NCBI RefSeq assembly: GCF_029581395.1
Contig: NZ_CP121113.1
Location: 483,501 to 547,500 of the forward strand
Length of the DNA: 64,000 bases
Reading direction: 5' to 3'
Origin: Roseinatronobacter sp. S2
GTDB lineage: Bacteria; Pseudomonadota; Alphaproteobacteria; Rhodobacterales; Rhodobacteraceae
Part shown: in pieces, positions 38,065-46,035 of the stretch
Layout of the letters: each line of letters begins with the position of its first letter
Position numbering within the stretch: the first letter of the stretch is position 1
The notes under the pieces: model-generated
Seen by the model: only the letters and a program-made list of their open reading frames with translations
The model's database searches: none
Told to the model about the DNA's origin: nothing
Made by a program: the position numbers and the translations under genes

Positions 38065-38442
38065 TCACGCTAGGGCAACCGACAGGCTGACACGCGATCG
38101 GCGGTCTGAATAACCAGGTCCCGCGCGCGTCTGGCGCAACTGCGCCAAGCGCGCCTGTTCAGCGTGCCGGTCAATCGCTTCGCGCGATTCCGACCGTGGG
38201 CGCTGAATGGACTGCGTGCAAAACAGCACGGGTTCACGGGGCCATGCACACAGGCTTATGCGTGTCTTGCCTTCTTGCGCTGGCAAAATGCGAAAGCCTT
38301 TTTCAAGCGCGGTTTCCACATCGGCAATCTGTTCATCGACGGCGCGCAAATCTGACTGTGCGGCGCGCACGCACCTGTCCTGCGGTGTGCTGCATGCGGC
38401 AATCAGTGCCGGGACGGCCAAAATCAGGATCAGATTGCGCAT
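38065..38442 (-). CDS. Small lipoprotein, hypothetical
   Basis: From the ATG at 38442 (AGGAACC upstream) the 125-residue product has a lipoprotein signal MRNLILILAVPALIAAC with lipobox LIAAC. A helical, charged region (DLRAVDEQIADVETALEKG) follows, then an Arg/Ala-rich tail. The second half has a CAWPREPVLFCTQSIQ segment with two Cys. I recognise no family. It lies downstream of regA and probably shares its transcript. Confidence 0.75.
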   Translation of the reverse strand: MRNLILILAVPALIAACSTPQDRCVRAAQSDLRAVDEQIADVETALEKGFRILPAQEGKTRISLCAWPREPVLFCTQSIQRPRSESREAIDRHAEQARLAQLRQTRAGPGYSDRRSRVSLSVALA

Positions 38443-38497
38443 GGTTCCTGTCTCCCCGCATCGGCGGGCGCATGCATTTGCGCCCCTTTCCAGCCTG

Positions 38498-39055
38498 TCA
38501 CCGCGGCGAGCGTTTGGCAAGGATGCGCTGCAATGTCCGGCGGTGCATGCTTAGCCTGCGCGCGGTCTCCGAGACGTTGCGGTCGCATTGCTCATACACG
38601 CGCTGGATATGTTCCCAGCGCACACGGTCGGCGGACATGGGGTTGTCGGGTATGTCGGGCAATTCGTCATCCGGCATGGCCAGCAGGGCGCGCAACACGT
38701 CATTGGCGTCGGCGGGTTTCGACAGGTAATCGGTTGCGCCAATCTTGACGGCGGCCACTGCCGTGGCAATCGCACCGTAGCCTGTCAGCACAACCACACG
38801 CACATCGTCGCGTGCAGCGCGCAGGGCTTCGACCACATCCAGCCCGTTCCCGTCTTCCAGCCGCAGATCAACCACGGCATAGGCGGGGGGGCGGGCCTTC
38901 GCGATGACCTTGCCTGCGATAACTGATGTCGCGGTTTCCACCTGAAAGCCGCGTTTTTCCATTGCCCGCGACAGGCGCTTCAAAAACACTTCATCATCAT
39001 CAACCAACAGTAGTGTTGGATCCGGCCCAAGGTCAATTTTCGCGCTATCTTCCAT
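38498..39055 (-). CDS. regA: Redox response regulator RegA/PrrA/ActR
   Basis: RegA is the global redox regulator of photosynthesis, nitrogen and carbon fixation and respiration in purple bacteria. The receiver carries the acidic triad (LLVDDDEVF), the phospho-Asp (AVVDLRLEDGNGLDV), Thr (VVLTGYG) and Lys (YLSKPAD). The C-terminal Fis-type HTH (NVSETARRLSMHRRTLQRILAKRSPR) is almost invariant in this family. Length is 185 residues from 39055. Its kinase gene regB lies at 39861 on the other strand, with senC between them. Confidence 0.97.
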   Translation of the reverse strand: MEDSAKIDLGPDPTLLLVDDDEVFLKRLSRAMEKRGFQVETATSVIAGKVIAKARPPAYAVVDLRLEDGNGLDVVEALRAARDDVRVVVLTGYGAIATAVAAVKIGATDYLSKPADANDVLRALLAMPDDELPDIPDNPMSADRVRWEHIQRVYEQCDRNVSETARRLSMHRRTLQRILAKRSPR

Positions 39056-39125
39056 TTTCACACCCGCTTTCCTGTCACTGACATTTAGGGCGCGATGTGG
39101 CAAAGGTCAATTTCATCAGCAGCTG

Positions 39126-39746
39126 TTACGCATTGTCAATGAAACAGGCCAGCGTATCGGCCACCTGTTCGGGGGTCTGGTCGCGGCGGATGATGTCGAC
39201 AAACCCGTGTTCGGGCAGCATCAGGTAGCTGAAGGTCGAATGATCGATCAAAAAGAAATCATCATCGCTTTCCTGTGCGGCATAATACACGCGGTAGGCG
39301 CGTGCGGCGTTGCGAATCTGTTCTTCGGTGCCTGTCAGGCCAATCATGTCGGGATGCATGAAGCGCACGAATTCGGCCAGCAGTTCCTGCGTGTCGCGCT
39401 GGTGGTCCACGGATACGAACACCGGTGTCACATCATAGCCGCGTTCCGTCAGCAGATCGACCGCCTGCGCATTGCGTGCTGTGTCCAGCGGGCAGACATC
39501 GGGGCAGAATGTATAGCCGAAATACAGCAGGACCGGACGATCCGCGAAATCCGCATCGGTGACCGTGCGCCCTGTGTGGTCAACCAGTTCGAACGGCCCA
39601 CCTATGGACCCCGCGCCCCCCGCAATCGACGTTTCGCGGCATTGTCCCAGACCGGCCTGATCCGACCCTGTCAGAACCATATAGCCAAGCCCCCCAAGAA
39701 GGGCGGCAATCAGTCCGGCGGCAATAAGTGAATAAAGGCGAATCAT
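39126..39746 (-). CDS. senC: SCO1/SenC/PrrC copper chaperone
   Basis: This is a membrane-anchored thioredoxin-fold protein for assembly of the CuA/CuB oxidase and signalling to RegB. One N-terminal helix (YSLIAAGLIAALLGGLGYMVL) is followed by the copper-binding CPDVC (FGYTFCPDVCPLDT). The conserved His is in IDHSTFSYLM. At 206 residues it is full length. GGAGAGGG precedes the ATG. The much longer open frame upstream is a shadow of regB. It lies between regA and regB, as in Rhodobacter. Confidence 0.96.
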   Translation of the reverse strand: MIRLYSLIAAGLIAALLGGLGYMVLTGSDQAGLGQCRETSIAGGAGSIGGPFELVDHTGRTVTDADFADRPVLLYFGYTFCPDVCPLDTARNAQAVDLLTERGYDVTPVFVSVDHQRDTQELLAEFVRFMHPDMIGLTGTEEQIRNAARAYRVYYAAQESDDDFFLIDHSTFSYLMLPEHGFVDIIRRDQTPEQVADTLACFIDNA

Positions 39747-39860
39747 CGCACCCTCTCCAGCTTGGGGATATGGCGTCTTGATGCCGGAATGCGCGCGGCC
39801 TAACAATCCCTTATCCCGCAAGTGTGACATCAAGCCCCGCCGACCAGAAGGAACCACCCC

Positions 39861-41249
39861 ATGCAACCGTCCACATTCGGCGAAATCAGTCAGGAGAATC
39901 GCGGTGAATGGGTGCGGCTGCGCACATTGACCTATGTGCGCGCCCTTGCGCTTGCAGGGCAGGTGGTGGCGTTCCTGTTGGCGGTTGTGGTCTTTGAGTT
40001 GCGGTTTGATATGGGGTTGGTCGCGCTGGTTATTGCTGCTGCGGCTGTGTCGATTCTGCTGTCGCTGTTTTTGTTCCCGCCCACCAAACGCCTGTCGGAT
40101 GTCGAAGCGTCGCTGACATTCCTGTTTGATATCGCGCAACTGGGGTGCCTGCTTTATCTTACTGGGGGCATTACCAACCCGTTTGCGCTGTTGATCATGG
40201 CCCCCGTCGCCATTTCTGCGATGGCGCTGCAACCACGTTCCACCATGATGCTTGCGCTTGTGGCCATCGCGCTGATCTCTCTGGTCAGTGTGGCGTATCA
40301 GCCGCTGCGCTTCTCGGATGGCACCATTCTTGTTGTGCCCCAGATCCTGAGCTTCGGGTTCTGGGCCGCGATTGTCATAGGTGTCGTGTTTCAGGCATTT
40401 TACGCGCACCGTGTCGCCGCCGAGTCGGAGTCGATGGCGGATGCCTTGCTGGCGGCACAAATGGCGCTGTCGCGCGAACAGAAACTGACCGATCTGGGCG
40501 GCGTTGTGGCCGCCACCGCGCATGAGCTGGGCACGCCATTGGCAACGATCAAGCTGGTCAGTTCCGAACTGGCCGACGAGCTGGCAGACCGGCCCGACTT
40601 GTTGGATGATGTGCGCCTGCTGGCCAGCGAGGTGGATCGTTGCCGCGATATTTTGCGCGCCATGGGCCGCAGCGGCAAGGATGATACCCATATGCACCGC
40701 GCGCCGCTGGAAGCGGTCCTGCGTGAAGCCGCCGACCCCCATTGCGGGCGCGGCAAGCAGGTGCATTTCCTGCTGACACCGGAAGGGGGCGCGCCTGACG
40801 GCCAGCCGCAGTTCCTGCGCCGTCCCGAAATCATCCATGGGTTGCGCAACCTTATTCAGAACGCGGTTGATTTTGCGCAATCCGAAGTGTGGGTTGATGC
40901 GCGCTGGACGCCCCAAGCCCTGACGTTGCGCATCATTGATGATGGCGCGGGTTTTTCGCCGCAGGTTCTGGCCAGCATAGGCGAACCGTTCATCGGTCGC
41001 AGGCGCGATCCGTCCCGCACCAGGCGGCGGCCGGGCTATGATGGTATGGGGTTGGGCACCTTTATTGCCAAGACATTGCTGGAACGCACCGGCGCCAGGC
41101 TGGATTTCATGAATTGTGACGGATCTGTCAAAACCTTGCCGCAGGCGCCGGAACTGCATGGCGCGCTAGTAGAAATTCGCTGGCCGCTGGCCGCGATTGC
41201 CGCTGATGTGTCGCAAGGGCTGGGGCCGAACCCTTCTATGTCGGCGTAG
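39861..41249 (+). CDS. regB: Redox sensor histidine kinase RegB/PrrB
   Basis: The 462-residue kinase has six N-terminal membrane helices with the quinone-site signature GGITNPFALLIM. The H-box (TAHELGTPLATIKL), the N-box (LRNLIQNAVDFA), G1 (IIDDGAGF) and G2 (GMGLGTFIAK) are intact. The Cys in DPHCGRGKQ matches the redox-active Cys implicated in RegB control. It senses ubiquinone/redox state and phosphorylates RegA. The gene is divergent from senC and regA over a 114-bp gap, the standard arrangement. Confidence 0.97.
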   Translation: MQPSTFGEISQENRGEWVRLRTLTYVRALALAGQVVAFLLAVVVFELRFDMGLVALVIAAAAVSILLSLFLFPPTKRLSDVEASLTFLFDIAQLGCLLYLTGGITNPFALLIMAPVAISAMALQPRSTMMLALVAIALISLVSVAYQPLRFSDGTILVVPQILSFGFWAAIVIGVVFQAFYAHRVAAESESMADALLAAQMALSREQKLTDLGGVVAATAHELGTPLATIKLVSSELADELADRPDLLDDVRLLASEVDRCRDILRAMGRSGKDDTHMHRAPLEAVLREAADPHCGRGKQVHFLLTPEGGAPDGQPQFLRRPEIIHGLRNLIQNAVDFAQSEVWVDARWTPQALTLRIIDDGAGFSPQVLASIGEPFIGRRRDPSRTRRRPGYDGMGLGTFIAKTLLERTGARLDFMNCDGSVKTLPQAPELHGALVEIRWPLAAIAADVSQGLGPNPSMSA

Positions 41250-41299
41250 ACGCGCGCGCCCGAATGGCTTGACTTACAGCCCGTGTGTGCATAAACGGA

Positions 41300-41486
41300 C
41301 AGGTGATTCCGGAAGTATGAATGCTTCCGGTCTTTGCCTGTGGGCAAAGATCGCCATCCGCCAGCGCGTTGCGCCCGTGGGTGCAATCGTGCTTTGTGGC
41401 CCGTTGTGCCGGAATAATATGGCCTGCGGGCCGGTTTGATACGGCCCTTCACGGGCATTTGGTTGCAGCCCCTTCGGGGCAAGGAG
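41300..41486 (+). ncRNA. Structured 5' leader upstream of ffh (putative)
   Basis: Successive stem-loops are readable. They are CCGGAAG/CTTCCGG (41309-41315 with 41324-41330), TCTTTGCC/GGCAAAGA (41331-41338 with 41343-41350), TTGCGCCC/GGGTGCAA (41369-41376 with 41379-41386) and GCCCC/GGGGC (41468-41480). The last abuts the ribosome-binding site. Such compact stacking is unusual for a plain leader and suggests a regulatory RNA. I believe a conserved RNA motif upstream of ffh has been reported in Alphaproteobacteria, but I cannot verify that this is it. Confidence 0.55.
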
Positions 41487-41495
41487 ATGACGCGC

Positions 41496-42986
41496 ATGTT
41501 CGAGAATCTGTCCGAACGCCTGTCCGGGGTCTTTGATCGCCTGACAAAACAGGGCGCGTTGTCCGAAGATGATGTGCGCGCAGCCCTGCGCGAAGTGCGC
41601 GTCGCCCTGCTGGAAGCCGATGTCTCGCTTTCTGTGACCCGCGATTTCATCAAGCGCGTGCAGAAAAAGGCAACCGGCGCGTCGGTCACCAAATCGGTGA
41701 CACCGGGTCAGCAGGTGGTCAAGATCGTCCATGACGAACTGATCGCGATGCTGGAAGGCGAAGAAGATATTGGTGCGCTGAAAATCGACAACCCGCCTGC
41801 GCCGGTTCTGATGGTGGGTTTGCAGGGGTCGGGGAAAACCACGACCACCGCGAAACTGGCCCGCCGCCTGACCGAACGCGAAGGCAAGCGCGTGCTGATG
41901 GCCAGCCTTGACACCAACCGCCCTGCGGCAATGGAACAACTCGCTATCCTTGGCACCCAGATCGGCGTTGATACACTGCCCATCGTCAAGGGGCAGTCGG
42001 CGGTTGAAATTGCCAAACGTGCGAAACAACAGGCCACGCTGGGCGGCTATGACGTGTTCTTGCTGGATACCGCAGGGCGGCTGCATATCGATGATGCGCT
42101 GATGGACGAAGTGCAAGCCGTGCGCGATGTCGCCAACCCGCGCGAAACGCTGCTGGTTGTTGATGGCCTGACCGGTCAGGACGCGGTCAATGTGGCTGCC
42201 GAATTCGATGGCAAGCTGGGCGTGACCGGCGTTGTGCTGACACGGATGGACGGCGACGGGCGCGGCGGTGCGGCATTGTCGATGCGCGCGGTCACCGGCA
42301 AGCCCATCCGCTTTGTGGGTCTGGGTGAAAAGACCGACGCGCTGGAAGTGTTCGACCCCAAGCGCGTGGCGGGCCGTATCCTTGGCATGGGCGACATCGT
42401 GGCCCTTGTGGAAAAAGCGCAGGAAGTGCTGGAGGTCGAGCAGGCCGAACGCATGATGAAGCGCTTCCAGAAGGGTATGTTCAACATGAACGACCTGAAA
42501 ATGCAGCTGGAACAGATGCTGAAAATGGGCGGCATGCAGGGTGTGATGGGCATGATGCCGGGGATGGGCAAAATGTCCAAGGCCGCCGAAGCGGCAGGCT
42601 TTGACGATTCCATGCTGAAACGCCAGATTGCGCTGGTCAATTCCATGACCAAGAAGGAACGCGCCAACCCCGCAATCCTGCAAGCCAGCCGCAAGAAACG
42701 CATTGCCGCAGGCGCGGGGCTTGAAGTGTCGGACCTGAACAAACTGCTGAAGCAACACCGCCAGATGGCCGACATGATGAAAACCATGGGCAAGAAGGGC
42801 ATGCTGAAACAGGCCATGGCAGGCATGATGGGCAAAGGCAAAGGCGCGGATGCCATGCCGGACCCCGCCCAGATGGACCCGAAGCTGATGCAACAGGCCG
42901 CGCGGCAACTGGGCGGCATGCCCGGAATGGGCGGCGGCGGCGGTGGTCTGCCCGGTGGGCTGTCAGGGATGTTCAAGAAGAAATGA
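41496..42986 (+). CDS. ffh: Signal recognition particle protein Ffh
   Basis: Ffh binds 4.5S RNA and signal sequences to target proteins to the membrane. The NG domain has the GTPase motifs G1 (GLQGSGKTTTTAKL), G3 (DTAGRLHIDD) and G4-like (TRMDGDGRGG), and the C-terminal M domain is Met-rich (MQGVMGMMPGMGKM...). An unusual Gly/Met-rich tail closes the protein (496 residues). The start at 41496 has AAGGAG ten bases upstream. It heads the ffh-GNAT-chorismate mutase-rpsP-rimM-trmD run. Confidence 0.97.
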   Translation: MFENLSERLSGVFDRLTKQGALSEDDVRAALREVRVALLEADVSLSVTRDFIKRVQKKATGASVTKSVTPGQQVVKIVHDELIAMLEGEEDIGALKIDNPPAPVLMVGLQGSGKTTTTAKLARRLTEREGKRVLMASLDTNRPAAMEQLAILGTQIGVDTLPIVKGQSAVEIAKRAKQQATLGGYDVFLLDTAGRLHIDDALMDEVQAVRDVANPRETLLVVDGLTGQDAVNVAAEFDGKLGVTGVVLTRMDGDGRGGAALSMRAVTGKPIRFVGLGEKTDALEVFDPKRVAGRILGMGDIVALVEKAQEVLEVEQAERMMKRFQKGMFNMNDLKMQLEQMLKMGGMQGVMGMMPGMGKMSKAAEAAGFDDSMLKRQIALVNSMTKKERANPAILQASRKKRIAAGAGLEVSDLNKLLKQHRQMADMMKTMGKKGMLKQAMAGMMGKGKGADAMPDPAQMDPKLMQQAARQLGGMPGMGGGGGGLPGGLSGMFKKK

Positions 42987-43546
42987 CACCCGCATTGGCC
43001 CATACCCCCGTTCTGGAAACCGCGCGACTGGTGTTGCGCGCGCCTGTGGCCGCAGACTGGCCCGTCTGGCGCGAGTTCATGGCGTCAGACCGTGCGCAAT
43101 TCGTCAATGCGCTGGCGCGCGATGACGGCGCTGCTTGGCGGGCATTTGGCCATTTCATCGGGCATTGGGTGCTGCATGGGTTTGGCCAGTTCGTCATCAC
43201 CGACCGGCAATCCGGCGCGGTCCTCGGGTCGGCGGGGCCGTGGTTTCCGTTGGGCTGGCCAGAGAGGGAGCTTGGCTGGTTGCTGTGGACCCCGCAGGCC
43301 GAGGGCAAGGGCTATGCCTTTGAAGCGGTCAGCGCCATTCGCGATCATGTGCAGGATCATCTGGGGTGGGATACCGCTGTCAGCTACATCGCGCCCGACA
43401 ATCTGCGCAGCCTTGCCCTGGCACAACGGCTGGGATGCGTGCATGACAAAACGGCCGAGGCCCCCGGTGGACTGGCGACAGTTCAGGTCTGGCGGCATCC
43501 GGTCACGCGCACGGATAATGACGGCAACGTAGAGGCCTATGCATGA
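42983..43546 (+). CDS. GNAT-family N-acetyltransferase (RimJ/RimL-like)
   Basis: A 187-residue acetyltransferase with the typical ELGWLLWTPQAEGKGYAFEA acetyl-CoA loop and the APDNLRSLALAQRLG motif. The opening LETARLVLRAP places it among RimJ/RimL-type enzymes, which acetylate protein N-termini or small molecules. It overlaps ffh by 4 bp and the next gene by 4 bp, so it is coupled to both. The substrate is unknown. Confidence 0.9.
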   Translation: MTPALAHTPVLETARLVLRAPVAADWPVWREFMASDRAQFVNALARDDGAAWRAFGHFIGHWVLHGFGQFVITDRQSGAVLGSAGPWFPLGWPERELGWLLWTPQAEGKGYAFEAVSAIRDHVQDHLGWDTAVSYIAPDNLRSLALAQRLGCVHDKTAEAPGGLATVQVWRHPVTRTDNDGNVEAYA

Positions 43547-43839
43547 GTGACCACGTTCAACGCGCCGCAGACCTTCTGGCCAGCCATCGCGACAGTATTG
43601 ACCGGCTGGACGCGATTTTGGTCTACACGCTGGGCGAGCGGTTCAAGCACACGCAGGCTGTTGGCCGATTGAAGGCGCAGCACGATCTTCCCCCGTCCGA
43701 CCCTGCGCGCGAAGAGCGCCAGATAGAGCGGCTGGAATGGTTGGCCAAAGAGGCCGATCTCGACCCGGAATTCGCCAAGAAATTCCTGAATTTCATCATC
43801 TCGGAGGTGATCCGTCACCACGAGGGAATGCAACGCTGA
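43543..43839 (+). CDS. Chorismate mutase, AroQ type
   Basis: The 98-residue all-helical protein has the AroQ layout: RDSIDRLDAILVYTLGERF in helix 1, AVGRLKAQH with the active-site Lys, DPAREERQIERL, and a final helix with FLNFIISEVIRHH. It would convert chorismate to prephenate for Phe/Tyr synthesis. It overlaps the GNAT gene by 4 bp. Presence within the ffh-rpsP run is a recurring feature of Rhodobacteraceae. Confidence 0.93.
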   Translation: MSDHVQRAADLLASHRDSIDRLDAILVYTLGERFKHTQAVGRLKAQHDLPPSDPAREERQIERLEWLAKEADLDPEFAKKFLNFIISEVIRHHEGMQR

Positions 43840-43892
43840 CACTGAATTTGCGGGATTTTCCCGCGACTGCCTACTCATAAGGAGAAACTGAC

Positions 43893-44246
43893 ATGGCAAC
43901 GAAGATCCGTCTGGCCCGTGGTGGGTCCAAAAAGCGCCCTCATTACGCGATTGTCGCGTCCGATTCGCGCATGCCGCGCGATGGCCGCTTTCTGGAAAAG
44001 CTGGGCACCTATAACCCGCTGCTGCCCAAAGACAGCGAAGACCGCATCAAGATGGACCTTGATCGCGTAAAGCATTGGCTGGATCAGGGCGCACAGCCCA
44101 CCGACCGCGTCGCGCGCTTTCTGGAAGCTGCTGGCGTGCGCGAAAAAGCGACCCGCGCCAACATGAAAAAAGCGCAGCCCGGCAAGAAAGCGCTGGAGCG
44201 TGCTGCCGAAAAAGCCGCCAAGACTGAAGAAGCTGCGGCTGAATAA
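43893..44246 (+). CDS. rpsP: 30S ribosomal protein S16
   Basis: The 117-residue protein starts [21 protein letters not shown] and contains [13 protein letters not shown], the S16 hallmarks. A Lys/Ala-rich C-terminal extension of about 35 residues is typical of alphaproteobacterial S16. AAGGAG lies upstream of the ATG. A small GCGGGA-TTTT-CCCGC-type hairpin precedes the ribosome-binding site (43850-43864). Confidence 0.97.
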   Translation: MATKIRLARGGSKKRPHYAIVASDSRMPRDGRFLEKLGTYNPLLPKDSEDRIKMDLDRVKHWLDQGAQPTDRVARFLEAAGVREKATRANMKKAQPGKKALERAAEKAAKTEEAAAE

Positions 44247-44256
44247 TCCGTGACAG

Positions 44257-44303
44257 AAAAGGGGGGGCTTGCGGCCCCCCTTATTGCCCGCGATGCGGGC
44301 AAT
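44257..44303 (+). terminator. Tandem GC hairpins between rpsP and rimM
   Basis: The first stem (GGGGGGC/GCCCCCC) lies at 44262-44280 and is flanked by AAAA and TTA. A second (ATTGCCCGC/GCGGGCAAT) lies at 44283-44303. No long T-run follows, so this is probably a partial terminator that reduces rimM-trmD expression relative to rpsP. Confidence 0.6.
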
Positions 44304-44341
44304 TCCCCCCCCGCAAGTATTTTTGGCAAGATGATAGCAAC

Positions 44342-44851
44342 ATGAGCAAAGCGCGAATCTGTGTCGGGGCGATCATGGGCGCCTATGGGGTGCGCGGCGA
44401 GGTGCGGCTGAAAAGCTTTTGTGCCGATCCCCGCGCGATTGGCGATTACGGCCCGCTTTGGTCCGAAGATGGCGCGCGACAGTTTACATTGACCCTTGGC
44501 GCACAGGTGGCCCAAGGATTTGCCGCGCGTCTGGGCGGGGTGAACAGCCGTGATGCTGCCGACGCGTTGCGCGGTGTGCGTTTGTTCGTGGACCGTGATC
44601 GTCTGGCGAATTTGCCCGATGACGAATTTTACCACGCTGACCTGATTGGCATGCAGGTGTTTGACACCGGCGGCGCGGAACTGGGCCGCGTGAAGGCCGT
44701 GCTGAACCATGGCGCGTCTGATTTGTTGGAAATTGTTGCACCGGGGCGCAAGGGCGCCATTCTTTTGCCGTTTACACAAACGGCCGTGCCGACTGTGGAT
44801 CTGGCAAGCCGCCGGATCATCGCCGACCCGCCCGAAGGATTGCTGGAATGA
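44342..44851 (+). CDS. rimM: Ribosome maturation factor RimM
   Basis: RimM acts in 30S head maturation with S19. The 169-residue protein starts with the RimM N-domain (ICVGAIMGAYGVRGEVRLKSF) and ends with a PRC-barrel-like domain (HADLIGMQVFDTGG...GRVKAVLNHGASDLLEI). It overlaps trmD by 4 bp. The order rpsP-rimM-trmD is highly conserved. Confidence 0.96.
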   Translation: MSKARICVGAIMGAYGVRGEVRLKSFCADPRAIGDYGPLWSEDGARQFTLTLGAQVAQGFAARLGGVNSRDAADALRGVRLFVDRDRLANLPDDEFYHADLIGMQVFDTGGAELGRVKAVLNHGASDLLEIVAPGRKGAILLPFTQTAVPTVDLASRRIIADPPEGLLE

Positions 44852-45654
44852 CCGACCGGCCGAGGCGCGCGGCAGGCCGGATTGCGGTGACGCCGTCGCT
44901 TAGCCCGCGCGATCTGGATGCGCCGCGCCCTTTGGCGCAGGCATGGCAGGCGCGCATCATCACCCTGTTCCCCGAAGCGTTCCCCGGTGTGCTGGGCCTG
45001 TCATTGACGGGCAAGGCGCTGAAAGCGGGGCTTTGGGGGCTGGATACCATTGATTTGCGCCTGTTTGGCGATGGCAAGCACCGAAATGTTGATGACACGC
45101 CAGCGGGCGGCGGTGCGGGCATGGTATTGCGCGCCGATGTTCTGGGGCGCGCGATCAACATGGCGCAGCGCGGGCGTGGTGACGGCCCGCTTGTGTATCT
45201 GTCCCCGCGCGGTGTGCCCTTCACGCAGTCCACAGCGCGGCGTTGGGCGGGCGGCGCTGGCGTGACGCTGATTTGCGGGCGGTTTGAAGGGATTGACCAG
45301 CGCGTGATCGATCATTTCGGCATAGAGGAAGTCAGCCTTGGCGATTTTGTCCTGACCGGCGGTGAACTTGCCGCGCAGGCCATGATTGACGCCACAGTGC
45401 GCCTGTTGCCTGATGTTCTGGGCAACGCCGAATCGGTCGAGGAAGAAAGTTTTGCGCGCGGTTTGCTGGAGCACCCGCACTACACCCGCCCCGCTGAATG
45501 GCAGGGGCGCAGTATCCCGCCAGTCTTGCTGTCTGGCAACCATGCCGAGATTTCGCGCTGGCGTCAAAGCCAGTCAGAACAGTTGACGCAGGCACGCAGG
45601 CCGGATTTATGGGCCGAATGGCTGTCGCGCCAGCGTGACGGGAATGGGCGTTAG
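44848..45654 (+). CDS. trmD: tRNA (guanine-N1-)-methyltransferase TrmD
   Basis: TrmD methylates G37 of tRNAs using the SPOUT trefoil-knot fold. The knot motifs LSPRGVPFTQ, ICGRFEGIDQRVIDHF and SLGDFVLTGGELAA are intact. A 33-residue Arg/Pro-rich N-terminal extension precedes ARIITLFPEAFPG, where most TrmD proteins begin. The stop codon (TAG, 45652-45654) is the first three bases of an interspersed repeat. The usual downstream rplS is absent; a repeat-filled gap and the convergent kdsA follow. Confidence 0.95.
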   Translation: MTDRPRRAAGRIAVTPSLSPRDLDAPRPLAQAWQARIITLFPEAFPGVLGLSLTGKALKAGLWGLDTIDLRLFGDGKHRNVDDTPAGGGAGMVLRADVLGRAINMAQRGRGDGPLVYLSPRGVPFTQSTARRWAGGAGVTLICGRFEGIDQRVIDHFGIEEVSLGDFVLTGGELAAQAMIDATVRLLPDVLGNAESVEEESFARGLLEHPHYTRPAEWQGRSIPPVLLSGNHAEISRWRQSQSEQLTQARRPDLWAEWLSRQRDGNGR

Positions 45655-45757
45655 AGCATATCACGTTCATTCGCATTCACGAGACATGCTCTAACTTATT
45701 GATTTCGCATGTTCGAGAAGCTCAAAACCGGTTCCCACTTTTGAGCAACACGCTCTA
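45652..45757 (+). repeat. ~107-bp palindromic interspersed repeat, copy 2
   Basis: This is nearly identical to 31067-31173, with TAGAGCAT at one end and GCTCTA at the other. Its first three bases serve as the trmD stop codon, so the element has inserted at, or defines, the 3' end of that gene. Confidence 0.92.
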
Positions 45758-45799
45758 AATGATGCTCGCGCGGTTGGCGGGTATGGCCTGAAGGCACGT

Positions 45800-45990
45800 T
45801 CGCGCTGGGATAAAGCCCGCGCCATCGGTGGGCCGGGGTCTGCCGATCCGACGCCAGTGAAGTTCACTTTATGCAGGCTGCATATTCCGACACCAAAGGC
45901 CTGGACTGACATCAGAGTAATCGGCAGGCCGCGGGACGGCCAGACCGATGGCGTGGGCCAGCTGCGCCCTTGATTCCGCGCCTTGGGTTT
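45800..45990 (+). repeat. ~190-bp interspersed repeat, copy C
   Basis: The third copy of the hairpin-rich element, with the same order of blocks as 37857-38046. It lies 43 bp from the 107-bp repeat, so the 380-bp gap between trmD and kdsA consists almost wholly of repeats. Confidence 0.9.
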
Positions 45991-46035
45991 CAGCTTCAGG
46001 CCCGCATCTGCCACGCGACACATGCATCGGGACGC

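Noticed and set aside
39126..41159. 677-codon minus-strand frame read as one large protein
   Set aside because: Only its last 206 codons (senC) are real. The rest is antisense to regB, with basic/His-Gln-rich composition typical of shadows in high-GC DNA.
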